Shown: in pieces, positions 32,331-42,503 of the stretch
How the letters are laid out: each line of letters opens with the position of its first letter
Numbering within the stretch: the first letter of the stretch is position 1
Source of the DNA: Datura wrightii
Lineage: Eukaryota > Streptophyta > Magnoliopsida > Solanales > Solanaceae
Direction: 5' to 3'
NCBI GenBank assembly: GCA_035772735.1
Contig: JASDFA010000010.1
Location: forward strand, 121,408,001-121,472,000
Length of the DNA: 64,000 nucleotides
Notes under the pieces: model-generated
Seen by the model: the letters and a program-made list of their open reading frames with translations, nothing else
Told to the model about the DNA's origin: nothing
Database searches by the model: none
Translations under genes and position numbers: made by a program

Positions 32331-33008
32331 CACCCTCAGTTGACACCACATGACCCAAATATTCTATATAAACTCACACTTGCTGAATTTAGCATACAAC
32401 TGAGAATCCTTAAGAGTCTGTAACACCTCCCTTAAATGAGCGGCATGCTCCTCTACGCTCCGAGTATATATGAGAATGTCTTCTATGAACACGATCACGG
32501 ACATGTCCAAATATGGCTTGAACACCCTATTTATCAAATCCATAAAAGATGTACGAGCATTTGTTAGTCCAAAAGACATAACTGCAAACTCATAATGACC
32601 ATACCGAGTCCTGAAAGCTGTCTTTGGGATGTCACTCTCTCTAACCCTAACCTGGTGAAATCCAAATCTGAGGTCTATCTTTGAAAAACACTTGGCACCT
32701 TGAAGTTGGTTAAACAAGTCATCAATTCTGGCGAGAGGATACCTATTCTTGGCTGTGACCTTGTTTAACTATCAATACTCAATGCAAATCAGGAGGGAAC
32801 CATCCTTCTTACGGAAAAAGATAACTGGTGCACCCTATGGGGACTTGCTAGGTCTGATGAAACACTTGTCTGAGAGATCCTTAAACTGCTCCTTCATCTC
32901 CTTTAGCTCAGCTGGAGTCATTCTGTAAGGAGGAATAGATATAGGCTGTATATCGCGAAGAAGGTCAATGCCAAAGTTAATATCTCGCTTAAAAGGAATT
33001 ACTAGTAG
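32331..33008 (-). pseudogene. TK4 reverse transcriptase, split by TK5
   Basis: This RT domain reads downward from the TK5 insertion point. The linker REINFG-type text and PISIPPYRMTPAELKEMKEQ lie at 32970-32880. Fingers/palm text is at 32830-32720. The catalytic loop is VFIEDILIYTR at about 32490-32460. The first Asp of the usual F-I-D-D has become Glu (codon 32481-32483), which would weaken or abolish activity even without the stops. The piece upstream of the insertion point is found at 40636-40680, on the other side of TK5. Confidence 0.85.
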
Positions 33009-33013
33009 ATCAT
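33009..33013. repeat. Target-site duplication of TK5, left copy (ATCAT)
   Basis: ATCAT precedes the TK5 LTR. ATAAT at 40631-40635 follows its other end, one mismatch. Discounting TK5 and one copy makes the TK4 pol frame continuous across the junction, which supports the call. Confidence 0.85.
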
Positions 33014-33120
33014 TGTAATACCCCGAAAGCCTAAACATCAGACCCAGGAGTTAATATGGAGAAAATAGGATTTTCTGCACTATGTCACAAAATGAGTCGT
33101 CCTATGATCCGTAGGGTAGA

Positions 33121-33145
33121 CCACGAGTCATTAACTGACTCGTGG
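33121..33145. repeat. Perfect 10-bp inverted repeat in TK5 LTR
   Basis: The arms CCACGAGTCA and TGACTCGTGG surround a 5-nt loop TTAAC. It is the best-preserved of many copies of these words in the TK-b LTRs. In the 3' LTR the matching site at about 38618-38642 has decayed in the right arm. Confidence 0.8.
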
Positions 33146-33579
33146 TGAGGTGCTAGACTTGACTTGGAAACTTTGGGTTTTGAGTCCCCATGGACATGAG
33201 CAAGAGTCGTGGTCAGCCCCACGACTCTTTGAATCAGTCGTGGCCAATGATACGGTGAAGAAAGAAGACTTCTTAGTAGTGAAGACCACGAGTGGTGACC
33301 ACGAGTCATGGTCACCAATAACAACCCGTGAGGTTCCCCATGACGAGCCCCCAAATGAATTTTGGACAGTGCACACAACGACTGGAGACCACGAGTCATT
33401 GTCCTTGGTAGTGACATGTCCAATCCCTCGTGGGGACTGGCAATTAGATATTTTCTGTGAATTTAATAAGGTCTTATCCGTAATTCCTAGGATCCTAAGG
33501 CTTGAACTATGTCATTTTAAGCTATGAATAGTGAGTATTAAGAAGGTAAGTTCCTTCTAGGCTATTCCCATTCATGCAT

Positions 33580-33586
33580 ATAAAGT
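33580..33586 (+). promoter_or_regulatory. TATA box of TK5 5' LTR
   Basis: TATAAAG lies about 140 nt downstream of the word region and about 98 nt before CAGGTATGTA. In the 3' LTR the same place reads CATGCAAAG, so the box is lost there. Confidence 0.5.
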
Positions 33587-34572
33587 TAGAAGTCAAGAGA
33601 AGTGATCAAGCTTAATTCCTTCCAAGTTATACATCAATTTTTCATTGGGCAATCAAGGGAGTTGTAGAACCAGTTTTTCTCAGGTATGTAGGGTTTTGAA
33701 TGGGTTGATTTGTTCACACCCATGCCCAATTACTCTCTAATTCATGAAATTCTATTGATAATTCTATGGGGTTTTATTCCAATTCTTATGAAATTCTTAT
33801 GATCTATCTATGGGCTAATTCCTCTCATGTTTAAATTCATGTTTTACGAATGGGAAGATTTTATAACTATTTAGATTTAAATTTTTCTACAAAGCTATGC
33901 CCAATTATGTATGTTCATGATAAATCAAATTATGATTCTACTTGTGATATCACACCTCTTTCATAGTTCTACCCTTGGCAAGATACGAACACCCTCCCGA
34001 CTAGGGGTTTACAAGTCGGGCTCCATGTGTGCTCGTATGGGATATGTCAGTTATAAGAGTCTCCCACTGTTCCTCATGATTTATGTATGATTATGATTAT
34101 ATACTTTGGATCAAGTCATGTTTAATAAAGCTTCTCTCTCGTGACTATAATCATAAATGATTTGCGAAAATACAGGTCCGAGGGATCTTTCTTAGCAGCA
34201 TCCTTAGTCATTAATTTCCCATTGAGAAATGTTAAAGCATCGTGAGTCCTCATCTTCCAAGGAAATTTAGTATTTGTTGTTGTTATGCCTTTCTTCAGTT
34301 TCATACTTATCAGGTTAGTTGGGGGTGTTGTCTCATTAACCCATTAGATAAGTTCGAGGCTTTTAGACTGTACGTAGTAATGAACTTGTCATGTATGATG
34401 AGAATTCTAATTCTGATGCTATGTTATGGTTAGAATTCCGCTAAATGTATTATGATAAATCTTCCACTTTTATTGATTGAGTTAGATGTATGTTCATGCC
34501 ATGGGTCGACTAGGAGTCTCTTTGGGCTCCTTGTCCCGTGTCTCGATATGAGCCTATGTTTGGATCATGACA

Positions 34573-34800
34573 AACTTGTTATCAAAGTAATAGGTTTTGA
34601 AGTGTCCTAAGGTGTCTGAAAGTCACGTTAACTAGAGTCTTTCTCAAGGATGTGAAGTGTGCTACACTTATAACTAAGAGGCTATGAGCCATCTAGGAAA
34701 TGTTCCCTTCTTTCATGGCTCTTATCTCATGCCATGAGTTCGACTCTCTCCATTACTATAAATCGTGCTATACGCATGTGTACAAACATGTATTCTTAGA
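34573..34800 (+). other. TK5 primer-binding site and leader
   Basis: AACTTGTTATCAAAGTAAT follows the LTR end and is a decayed form of AACTTTGTATCAGAG, the initiator-Met-tRNA-type primer site preserved in TK4 (42485-42503) and TK6. The leader is non-coding. Confidence 0.6.
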
Positions 34801-35660
34801 ACAATAATGGGATTCGGCCGGCCCCACAAACTCTAATGGGATGCATGCAAGTTACAAATACAGAACTCGGGGCTGCCCTCAGAGTGTTGATACAAGCCAT
34901 GATCACCCAATCTAACCAGCAAACTATCACACCTGTGAACCCTACCAGAGAGGCGGCAGCTGCTAAGGTTCAAGAACTCATGAAGAGGAGCCCGTCTAAG
35001 TTTAGTGATTCAGATATGGGTGGAGAGCATAAGGGGGAAGAAAGGAGGAACAAGAGGACTAACTGAAAACCTTGAGAGTTCCTAACAAGGATCAAGTAGT
35101 GGGAGTCGCTCTCAACCCCATCAGAAGTCTCTAGCTCAAGTTCGGGGATACATGTCCCGAGAGGGAGATTACTTACCCAGTTTTCGAGTGTTGCAGGAAG
35201 AACCACTGAGGAAAGTGCTTGGCAGGTTCAGGTGTTTGCTTCTATTGTGGCCAGCCCGATAATAAACACAGAGATTACCCTTCAACCAAGTGAGACGGCC
35301 AGAAAGGTTGTGCCCCGGCCGCCCCTTCAGCAGCTTCGCTCAGTTGGCCAGCTTGGAAAAGTTGTGATAGAAACCACCCGGAAAGGTGTTTGATTGGAAA
35401 GGCTGCTTGTTTTAGGTGAAATAAACCCGGACATAGACTTAGGGATTGCCCTTTTGTTAGACCGGGCAAGGGTAGAGTCGATGTGCCAATCATCGGATCA
35501 GCATCTCCAGCAGATCGCCCATCCCAGCAGGATAGGTTACCAAGAGCAAGTGGCAGTTAGCCTCAGATGTAGTCCCAGGTATGTTTTAAGCCTTCCTATC
35601 GAACCTACCATGATTGCTAGTTCCAAGAACTACCGTATGAGGTAACAGATCCCTTTGTGT
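34801..35660 (+). pseudogene. TK5 gag, internally deleted
   Basis: This is a plus-strand Tekay-type Gag remnant. The N-terminal part (34836-35066) reads LGAALRVLIQAMITQSNQQT and AAKVQELMKRSPSKFSDSDM, aligned with the TK4 gag start. The retrotransposon gag domain that should follow is missing: the text jumps to the tail. It then has a zinc knuckle CFYCGQPDNKHRDYP (about 35230-35275), whose last Cys reads Tyr, and a second pair with CFR-x-NKPGHRLRDCP (about 35410-35455). Frames change several times. The protein could not assemble particles. Confidence 0.72.
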
Positions 35661-36770
35661 ATTTTAATATGAGATTTATTTCATGGAAGGTAGGGAAATG
35701 ATAAGTGAAAGGCCATGTCAGGTCTTGAGTTTTCTAGTAAGGAAGTTCTATAAATAGTATCTGGGGGTAGTCCATTCCTTTCCCTTTAGATGTTTCCCTT
35801 ATGTTTCGCTCGATGCTACGCTCAACTCATGCTTATGTTCAGAACCCTAAGATGATAGGTAATCCCGTCCGTCAATGATCCCAATATAGCCCATTCAACT
35901 TCATGTCATGAACCTTATTATGTATGTGAACTCATGTCTCTCAACACGCTCAGCTCTATTAACTCATTCCCTAAGATTTTCCCTATCAGCTCATATGATC
36001 GTGTTTTATCAAGTATATGCCCAACTTGGATTTCCTAAATGATTCGTGCTCATGATTCCCTTACTCTAAACCCTATGGATGCTTTCTCATGGTGGGAATG
36101 ATGGTTAAGAGGTTCATGCTTAGGATAACTCCCTATCCCTTCCATAAATGGATGGTATGTAGAAGTTCAAGATGCATGGTTAGTAGCCAAGCCTGGGAGT
36201 GTAACAATTCACGTGGTCATTTTGTGATTGTAGATCCACTTTCCTAGGTCAAACCTTTCCATAGCTTTGTTTTGTTATTCATGACTTGCGAAGGTGGATG
36301 ACACCGTTCCTAAGATGACCTAATGAAGATCGGGTGATATTTTTGTTTTTCGAAGGTTTGAAGTTTGAGGGGTTGACCAAAGTCAACATTTCAGGTTAAC
36401 GAGCTCAAAGTTGGATTCTAAAAGCTCTGTTGGTTTTGTATGGTGATTTATGATTTAGTTGGGTAGTTTGCATGGATTTCGAGGTGATTCGAGAGTGATT
36501 TGAACCTTTGGTTGAATTTATCAGCTTGGAGGAAGCTAAGTTTGACCACAGTCAACTTTCGATCCAAATGACCTCATATCGGTGATTAGACAATTCAAAT
36601 AGGTCCAGAATGTGTTTTCATGACAAAATTGCATATTTGGGTTGTGACCGGGGAATTCTGAACGAGTTTCGGGTGGATTTTAACATTTTGCATATTTAGC
36701 ATGATCTTACGTGTAAAAGGTGAAAACTCAGAGGTTCGGGACTTCAAAATTCTTAGCATAACTTGTAGGA
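35661..36770 (+). other. TK5 filler replacing protease, RT and most of RNase H
   Basis: It has no similarity to pol that I can see. The second half (36350-36740) has the style of another LTR or leader. It includes GTTGACCAAAGTCAAC (about 36373-36388), an exact 6-bp-arm palindrome, and a related TTTGACCACAGTCAAC (about 36541-36556). It could be a captured fragment from a different element. Boundaries are approximate. Confidence 0.4.
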
Positions 36771-38262
36771 GTTTGTGTTGACTCATCGGATGGTGGAGTC
36801 ATTATTCAGAATGGATCAAAATCATCCTTGGTGGCTGGTGTAAAAGCTAGACAGGACGACGACCCTATTTAGGTAAAACTAAAAGAAGTCATTCAGAATC
36901 ATATGGTAGAGGCCTTCTACAAAAGGGGAGATGGTTCTTCGATATCAGGGTCTCTTATGTGTCTCAGACGTTGATGATTTGAGAAATCGGATGTTGTATG
37001 AGGCTTACGGTTCCAGATACCCCATACATACAGGTGCCAGCAAGATGTACCAGGACCTACGGGGAGTCTATTGGTGGAATGGCATCAGGAAGGACATCAC
37101 AGAATTTGTAGCTAAGTTTCAACATTATTAGCAAATGAAGGTTGAGCATCAGAGGTTGAGAGGTGTGCGCCAGGACATCAGTAGCCTTACTTGAAAGTGG
37201 GAGCAGATTAATATGGACTTCAACACAGGGTTGCCTGGCACTCGTCAACAGTATGACTCCATTTGGGTGGTCGTGGACAGGTTTACCAAAGTCGCTCATT
37301 TTCTACTAGTCAAAACCACTGATTTGACAGAGGATTAAGCCAAACTATACATCCGAGAGCTAATTCGGTTGCATGGAGTGCCCTTGTCCATCATTGTCAG
37401 ACAGAGGTACTCAATTTACCTCCAAGTTTTGGAGATCATTTCAAAAAGGACTTGACACTCAGGTCATGCTCAGAACAGCATTTCACCCGAAACAGATGGT
37501 CAAGTGAAGAGGACGATTCAGACTCTCAAGGACATGTTGAAAGCATACATGATTGACTTCAAGGGTAGTTGAGATGATCATTTGCCACTCATTGAGTTTG
37601 CGTATAATAACAACTATCACTCCAGCATTTGATGGCTTTGTTTGAGGTTCTCTATGGGCGTAGGTGTAGATCATCTATTGGTTAGTTTAAAGTCAGTGAA
37701 GCTACGATGATAGGATAAATTCAGTTCATAAGGCCATTGAGAAAGTTCAGCTCATACGGGACAGGTTGAAAATAGCTCAAAGTCGCCAAATGTCCTATGC
37801 TGACCAGAGAAGGAGAGAACTTGAGTTCGAGGTCGATGATTGAGTGTTTCTAAAGGTGTCTCCCATGCGGAGAGTGATGAGGTTCGAAAAGAAAGGAAAA
37901 CTAAGTCACTGTTATGTTGGCACCTACCGGATTGTGCAACGGGTTGGCAAGGTAGCATATGAGTTGGAGTTTCCCTCAGAATTAGCTTCAGTCCATCCAG
38001 TTTTCCATATATTGCTCTTAAAGAAGTGTTTGGGTGATCCATCTCTAGTTATTCTGGTAGACAGTGTCTGTGTGAAAGACAATATTAGTTATTTAGAGGT
38101 TCCGGTGGAAAATATTGGATAGTCAGGCTCGAATGTTGAGGAACAAGAAGTAGCTTTAGTTAAGGTTTCATGGAGGAATCAGTGTGTTGAGGCAGCTATG
38201 TGGGGTGACGAGGCAGATATGATGACTAAATACCCGCATTTACTCTTTTTCGGCTCAGTTTC
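36771..38262 (+). pseudogene. TK5 RNase H end and integrase
   Basis: Pol text resumes at about 36775 with the end of the RNase H-IN linker (SDGGVIIQNGSK-like). The open piece 36931-37131 has GSRYPIHTGASKMYQDLRGV (HHCC module; the second His reads Gln) and loses the CxxC pair. The core gives NMDFNTGLPGTRQQYDSIWV (about 37210-37270) with the first Asp present. Frameshifts at about 37390 and 37480 break the rest. The C-terminal domain (VGTYRIVQRVGKVAYELEFP, about 37915-37975) ends in a chromodomain-like VALVKVSWRNQ and YPHLL near 38245. It is not functional. Confidence 0.8.
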
Positions 38263-38508
38263 AGCTTAAAGTATTAGTTTCCTCCTTAACCTCAATTCAA
38301 TTTCATGATCAGCGCATGTACCTCGGTTTCTTTCATGTAAATGATATATGAGGAGTTTGGGAATTCAGTTCAGCCATGTAGTTCAGTTCGGAGGAAGTCG
38401 TTCTGTCAGTTTCAGCATGTATGATCAATATTTGAATATGATGATTGCATTTCTCTGCTTTTCTGTATCTTTTCCAACATTCGAGGATGAATCTTCCCAA
38501 GGGGAAGA
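38263..38508 (+). other. TK5 3' untranslated region and polypurine tract
   Basis: It is non-coding. CCCAAGGGGAAGA at about 38496-38508 abuts the LTR start and is a one-base variant of the tract of TK1/TK3. Confidence 0.65.
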
Positions 38509-40630
38509 TGAAATACCCCAAAAGACCAAAGATCAGACCTGGGAGTTGAAATGGAGAAGATATGATTTTCTCCACTAGGTCATAGAAAGAGTTGTCTTGT
38601 GACCTGTGAAGTAGACCACGAGTCATTAAGTGACTTGTGTTGAGGTGCTACAATTGAGTTGGAAAATTTGGGTTTTGTGTCCCCACGGACATGACCACGA
38701 ATCATGGTCTGGCCCATGACTCATTGAGTTAGTCGTTGCCAAGGATGGGGTAAAGGAAGAAGACTTCTTAGTAGTGAAGATCACGAGTGGTGGCCATGAG
38801 TCGTGGTCACCAGTAATGACCTGTGAGGTCCCCCTTAACAAGCTACTAGATGAACTTTGAATAGTACACACGACGACTAGAGACCACGAGTCACGGTCCT
38901 TGGTAACGACTCGTCCGGTCCCTCGTGGGGACTGGTAGTCAGTTATTTTCTATGAATTTAATAAGGGTTTTTCCATAGTTCCTAGGATCCTAAGGCCAAA
39001 ACTACGTCGTTTTCAGCTATGAATAGTGAGCTTTAAGAGGAGTAAGTTCATTCTAGGCTATTCCCGTTCATACATGCAAAGTTAAGAGTCAAAAGAAGTG
39101 ATCAAGCTTAATTCCTTCCAAGTTCTTCATCAATTCTTCATTGGGAAATCAAGGGAGTTGTAGAACCAGTTCTTCTCAGGTAAGTAGGGTTATGAATGGG
39201 TGGATTTGTTCACACCCATGCCCAATCACTCTCTAATTCATGAAATTCTATTGATAATTCTATGGGGTTTTATCCGAATTCTTATGAAATTCTTATGATT
39301 TATCTATGGGTTAATTCCTCTCATGTATAAATTCATGTTTTATGAATCATAGGCAGATTTTATAACTATTTAGATTTAAATATTTCTACAAAACTATGCC
39401 TAATTATGTATGTTCATGATAAATCAAGTTATGATTCTACTTCGATTTTGATGTTCATTAACCCATTATGATTTATGACTTATGATATGATTTATCTCAA
39501 ATGCTCATCATGAATTTATGAATATCAAGTATATACATGTTCTACAAGTATGCATGAACTTCATGATTTATCGATTTATGATTTTTGCCGACTCACGGGC
39601 CTTACTTTCATGGCTAATTTTCGTATTTCAAGCATGCTTATGATTATCATGATTTTTAAAATAGCCTATGAATCTCATATATATTATCCTATGAGATTAT
39701 ATATGTTTTGGGAGTAGTATTTAACACTGTGTAGACCCGGGGTCCAAGCATGCCCCGGGTCTTAGAACTACGTGCCAACGTAGCCATGATGGGACCTCCA
39801 TGTTACTGTCCACTTTGCCAAAATGGTCCCTCTATTGTGATATCACACCACTTTCATGATTCTACCCTTGGAAAGGTACGAATGCCCTCTCGACTAGGGG
39901 TTTACAGGTCGGGCTCCATGTGTGCTCATATAGGTATGTCGGTTATAAGAATCTCCCACTGTTCCTCATGATTTATGTATGATTATGATTATATACTTTG
40001 GCTCAAGTCATGTTTAATAAAGCTTCTCTCTCGTGACTATGATTATAAATGATTTGCGAATGTTTTGAAAACTTTGAGCCTATGTTTGCATTATGATATT
40101 TATGTTACGATTATGTTGTCCTACTCTTATGTACTTTTGTGTATTTTAAATGTACGTTTTACTTACCTTGCATACTTGGTACATTCCACTCACTGACCAT
40201 ACTCTATGCTGTATCATCTCATGATACAGGTATGAGGGATCTTTCTCAGTAGCATCCTTAGTCACTACTTTCCCATTCCGACCTGTTCAGCTAGCATCGG
40301 TGAGTCCTCATCTTCCGAGGACATTCAGTATTCGTGGTTTTTATGTCTTTCTTCATTTTTAGACTTGTCAGATTAGTTGGGGGTATTGTCCCATCAACCC
40401 ATTGGATATGTTAGAGGCCTTGATGTTGTACATAGTAATCAGCTCTTCATGTAAGATGAGAATTCTAGTTCTAATGTTATGTTATCTTTAGACTTCCGCT
40501 AAATGTATTATGATAAATCTTCCGCTTTTATTGATTGAGTTAGATGTACGTTCATGCCACGGGTCGACTTGGAGTCTCTCGGGGCTCCTTGTCCCATGTC
40601 TCGATCCGGGCCTATGTTCGGGTTGTGAAA
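38509..40630 (+). mobile_element. TK5 3' LTR
   Basis: It starts TGAAATACCCC and ends TGAAA (from TGACA) at 40630; it is 2122 bp. It preserves the two segments missing from the 5' LTR. Word repeats are at 38615-38935. GTAAGTAGG, a donor-like site, is at 39180-39188. The right target site ATAAT follows. Hand comparison with the 5' LTR gives about 15-20 % difference in the word region and about 9-10 % in the next 480 bp. Confidence 0.9.
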
Positions 40631-40635
40631 ATAAT

Positions 40636-41125
40636 CTGGACACACTTCTGGATATTCGCACACTACAAGAACTTAGTGACTAGTCAGGCTTTCGGATGTA
40701 GCATCTTTAACCCAAACTTGATGGTACACGCAACCGTTAGAGATCTTTCTGCCTTTAAGATAGGAAATAAAGCGACCTATAGGAACAGCTGAAATACCCT
40801 TCCACCTTAGGTCTGGCTCACCTAGGAATCGAAACTTTACCTCACGGGTTCTATAATTCACTGAGGCATAAAATGCATGTAGCCAATCCATGCCAAAGAT
40901 AACATCAAAATTTGTCATGGCTAGCTCTACTAAATCTACTGAAGGGACTTTCTGAAGGACTGTGAGAGGATAATTTTTGTATACCCGTCGAGGTATAAAT
41001 GAATCACCGACTGGAGTAGAAATTGAGAAGGGTTCTAATAGGATTTCGGCACTGACTCCAGAACTACTAGCAACATAGGGCGTGACAAGAAATAAAGTAG
41101 CCCCTAGGTCTAACAATGCATAACA
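40636..41125 (-). pseudogene. TK4 protease and RT linker (second half of split pol)
   Basis: The minus-strand Pol protease opens at 41116 with LDLGATLFLVTPYVASSSGV; the active-site Asp is present in D-L-G. The second lobe TNFDVIFGMDWLHAFYASVN is at about 40915-40860. The frame is open for 147 codons to 40673, where a stop precedes EYPEVCPDY (about 40660-40638), the linker that leads into RT. It then meets the ATAAT target site of TK5 at 40635. RT continues beyond TK5 at 33008. Confidence 0.85.
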
Positions 41126-42330
41126 TCAAAGTGGAATTCTCATAACATACTAGTGACTATATCTGGTGAAGTCTCCTGCTCCTGATGAGATGCGAGGGCA
41201 GAAAACCTATTTGGCACTGACCATCACCTGCACTGGTGAACGTACCCTCATGAGCTGGGCATGTTGGTGCTGCTGCTGAACTTGTAGCCTTAGTACCGCC
41301 CCTACCATTACCCTGCCTAGCCAATGGACACTCCCGACGCCTGTGCCTAGATCTACCATAAAAAAAGTAGATATATGATCTAATCAAGCACTCCCTTATG
41401 TGATTTTTTCCACACTTCCTGCAGACCAAAAAGGTACGCTCTACCTACCCGCTCCTCTATCCCTCGAACCTGATGCTTTGCTCCTTTTGTCACCCCGCGA
41501 TCTAGATTGAGCACTGGCTGATGATGGCGCTGGAGCTAATAACCTCTGATGGGACTGCTAACAATGTCTGCCTCTCGACCTCTACTGAGTGAACCCAAAA
41601 CTATCTGTCCTGGCCCTCTTGGCCAACCTCTTCCTCAAATGCATTGCCTCCATCTGCTGGGCATAAGAAAACAATCAAGGAAAGTCGATGTCCTGATGAA
41701 GAATAGTGGTCCTACAATCCTTGACCAGGTAGTCCACTACAACATGCACAAACTTGCTCACTCGAGCTTTTAAGCAGCCACCATCTTTGGTGCATATTTG
41801 GACAAGCGGATGAACTCTAAAGCATACTCCTGGACTGTCATATTATTCTGCCTCAGGTTCACAAACTTAGCTACCTTGATCTCCCTCATCTCACGGGGAA
41901 AGAATCGATCCAAGAATGTAGTGAGGAACTTATCCTAACCAATGGGACCCGCTCCATAGTTTTGGTGATCTTCTGGATTTGATCAATAAACTCATGTGGA
42001 TCCTCGTCCACCTTTGATCCGTGGAACTCCGAAGGGTTCATCCTGAGAAAGTCCATGACTCTTGCCACTACTGCATTCCCATTTTGGGGAACATGCGCTA
42101 CCACCTGTTGGTAGACCTGGATGGTCAATGCCTGTGCCAACATCTGGATGGCTGCCCTAAACACCGCATGGGCAACCTACTCAGGCACGTGATCCTCAGG
42201 GGCTGGTGGGGCCTACTGGTGCCCATCTCCATTTCCATTCTCATGGCTATTTCCATTTTTGTTTCTTCTTCCATTAACTTGACGACGAGGAATGATTCTA
42301 TAAAAGCGTGTAGCACAAGTTATAAGGATA
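41126..42330 (-). pseudogene. TK4 gag
   Basis: This is a Tekay-type Gag on the minus strand. The probable start, near 42300, has lost its ATG (text reads RIIPRRQVNGRRN). Then come FRAAIQMLAQALTIQVYQQV and FLRMNPSEFHGSKVDEDPHE (42164-42010). The gag domain is frameshifted at 41940 (FLDRFFPREMREIKVAKF readable at about 41915-41860). Near 41425-41320 there is a knuckle CRKCGKNHIREC followed by a degenerate second one (FFYGRSRHRRREC). The tail runs to about 41160 and joins the protease. It has several stops. Confidence 0.78.
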
Positions 42331-42503
42331 GAGAGACATTTCATCGCACGATATGGATCATGAAAGAAGGGAAATTTCCTAAAATTTTTTATAGCCTCTT
42401 TGTCATAAGTGTGGTGCGCTTCATACCTATAAAAAAGACTCTACAAAACTCGGCTTCCAGACACTCAAGGACACTTCAAAGCCTAATGCTCTGATACAAA
42501 GTT
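42331..42503 (-). other. TK4 leader and primer-binding site
   Basis: On the minus strand, AAACTTTGTATCAGAGCAT (42485-42503) sits next to the LTR end. TTGTATCAGAG differs from the initiator-Met-tRNA primer site TGGTATCAGAG by one base. The leader is non-coding. Confidence 0.75.

Larger units (their letters stand above)
33014..34572 (+). mobile_element. TK5 5' LTR with two internal deletions
   Basis: It starts TGTAATACCCCG and ends TGACA; it is 1559 bp, against 2122 bp for its 3' partner. It lacks sequence matching about 39440-39836 and about 40052-40228 of the 3' LTR. The joins are near 33942 and 34170. It carries the CCACGAGTC word region (33085-33440), a TATAAAG box at 33580-33586 and CAGGTATGTA, a splice-donor-like site, at 33681-33690. 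Confidence 0.9.

Noticed and set aside
33085..33440. CRISPR-like short repeats
   Set aside because: Words are irregularly spaced, in both orientations and inside an LTR of a plant retroelement. No spacers or associated genes are present.
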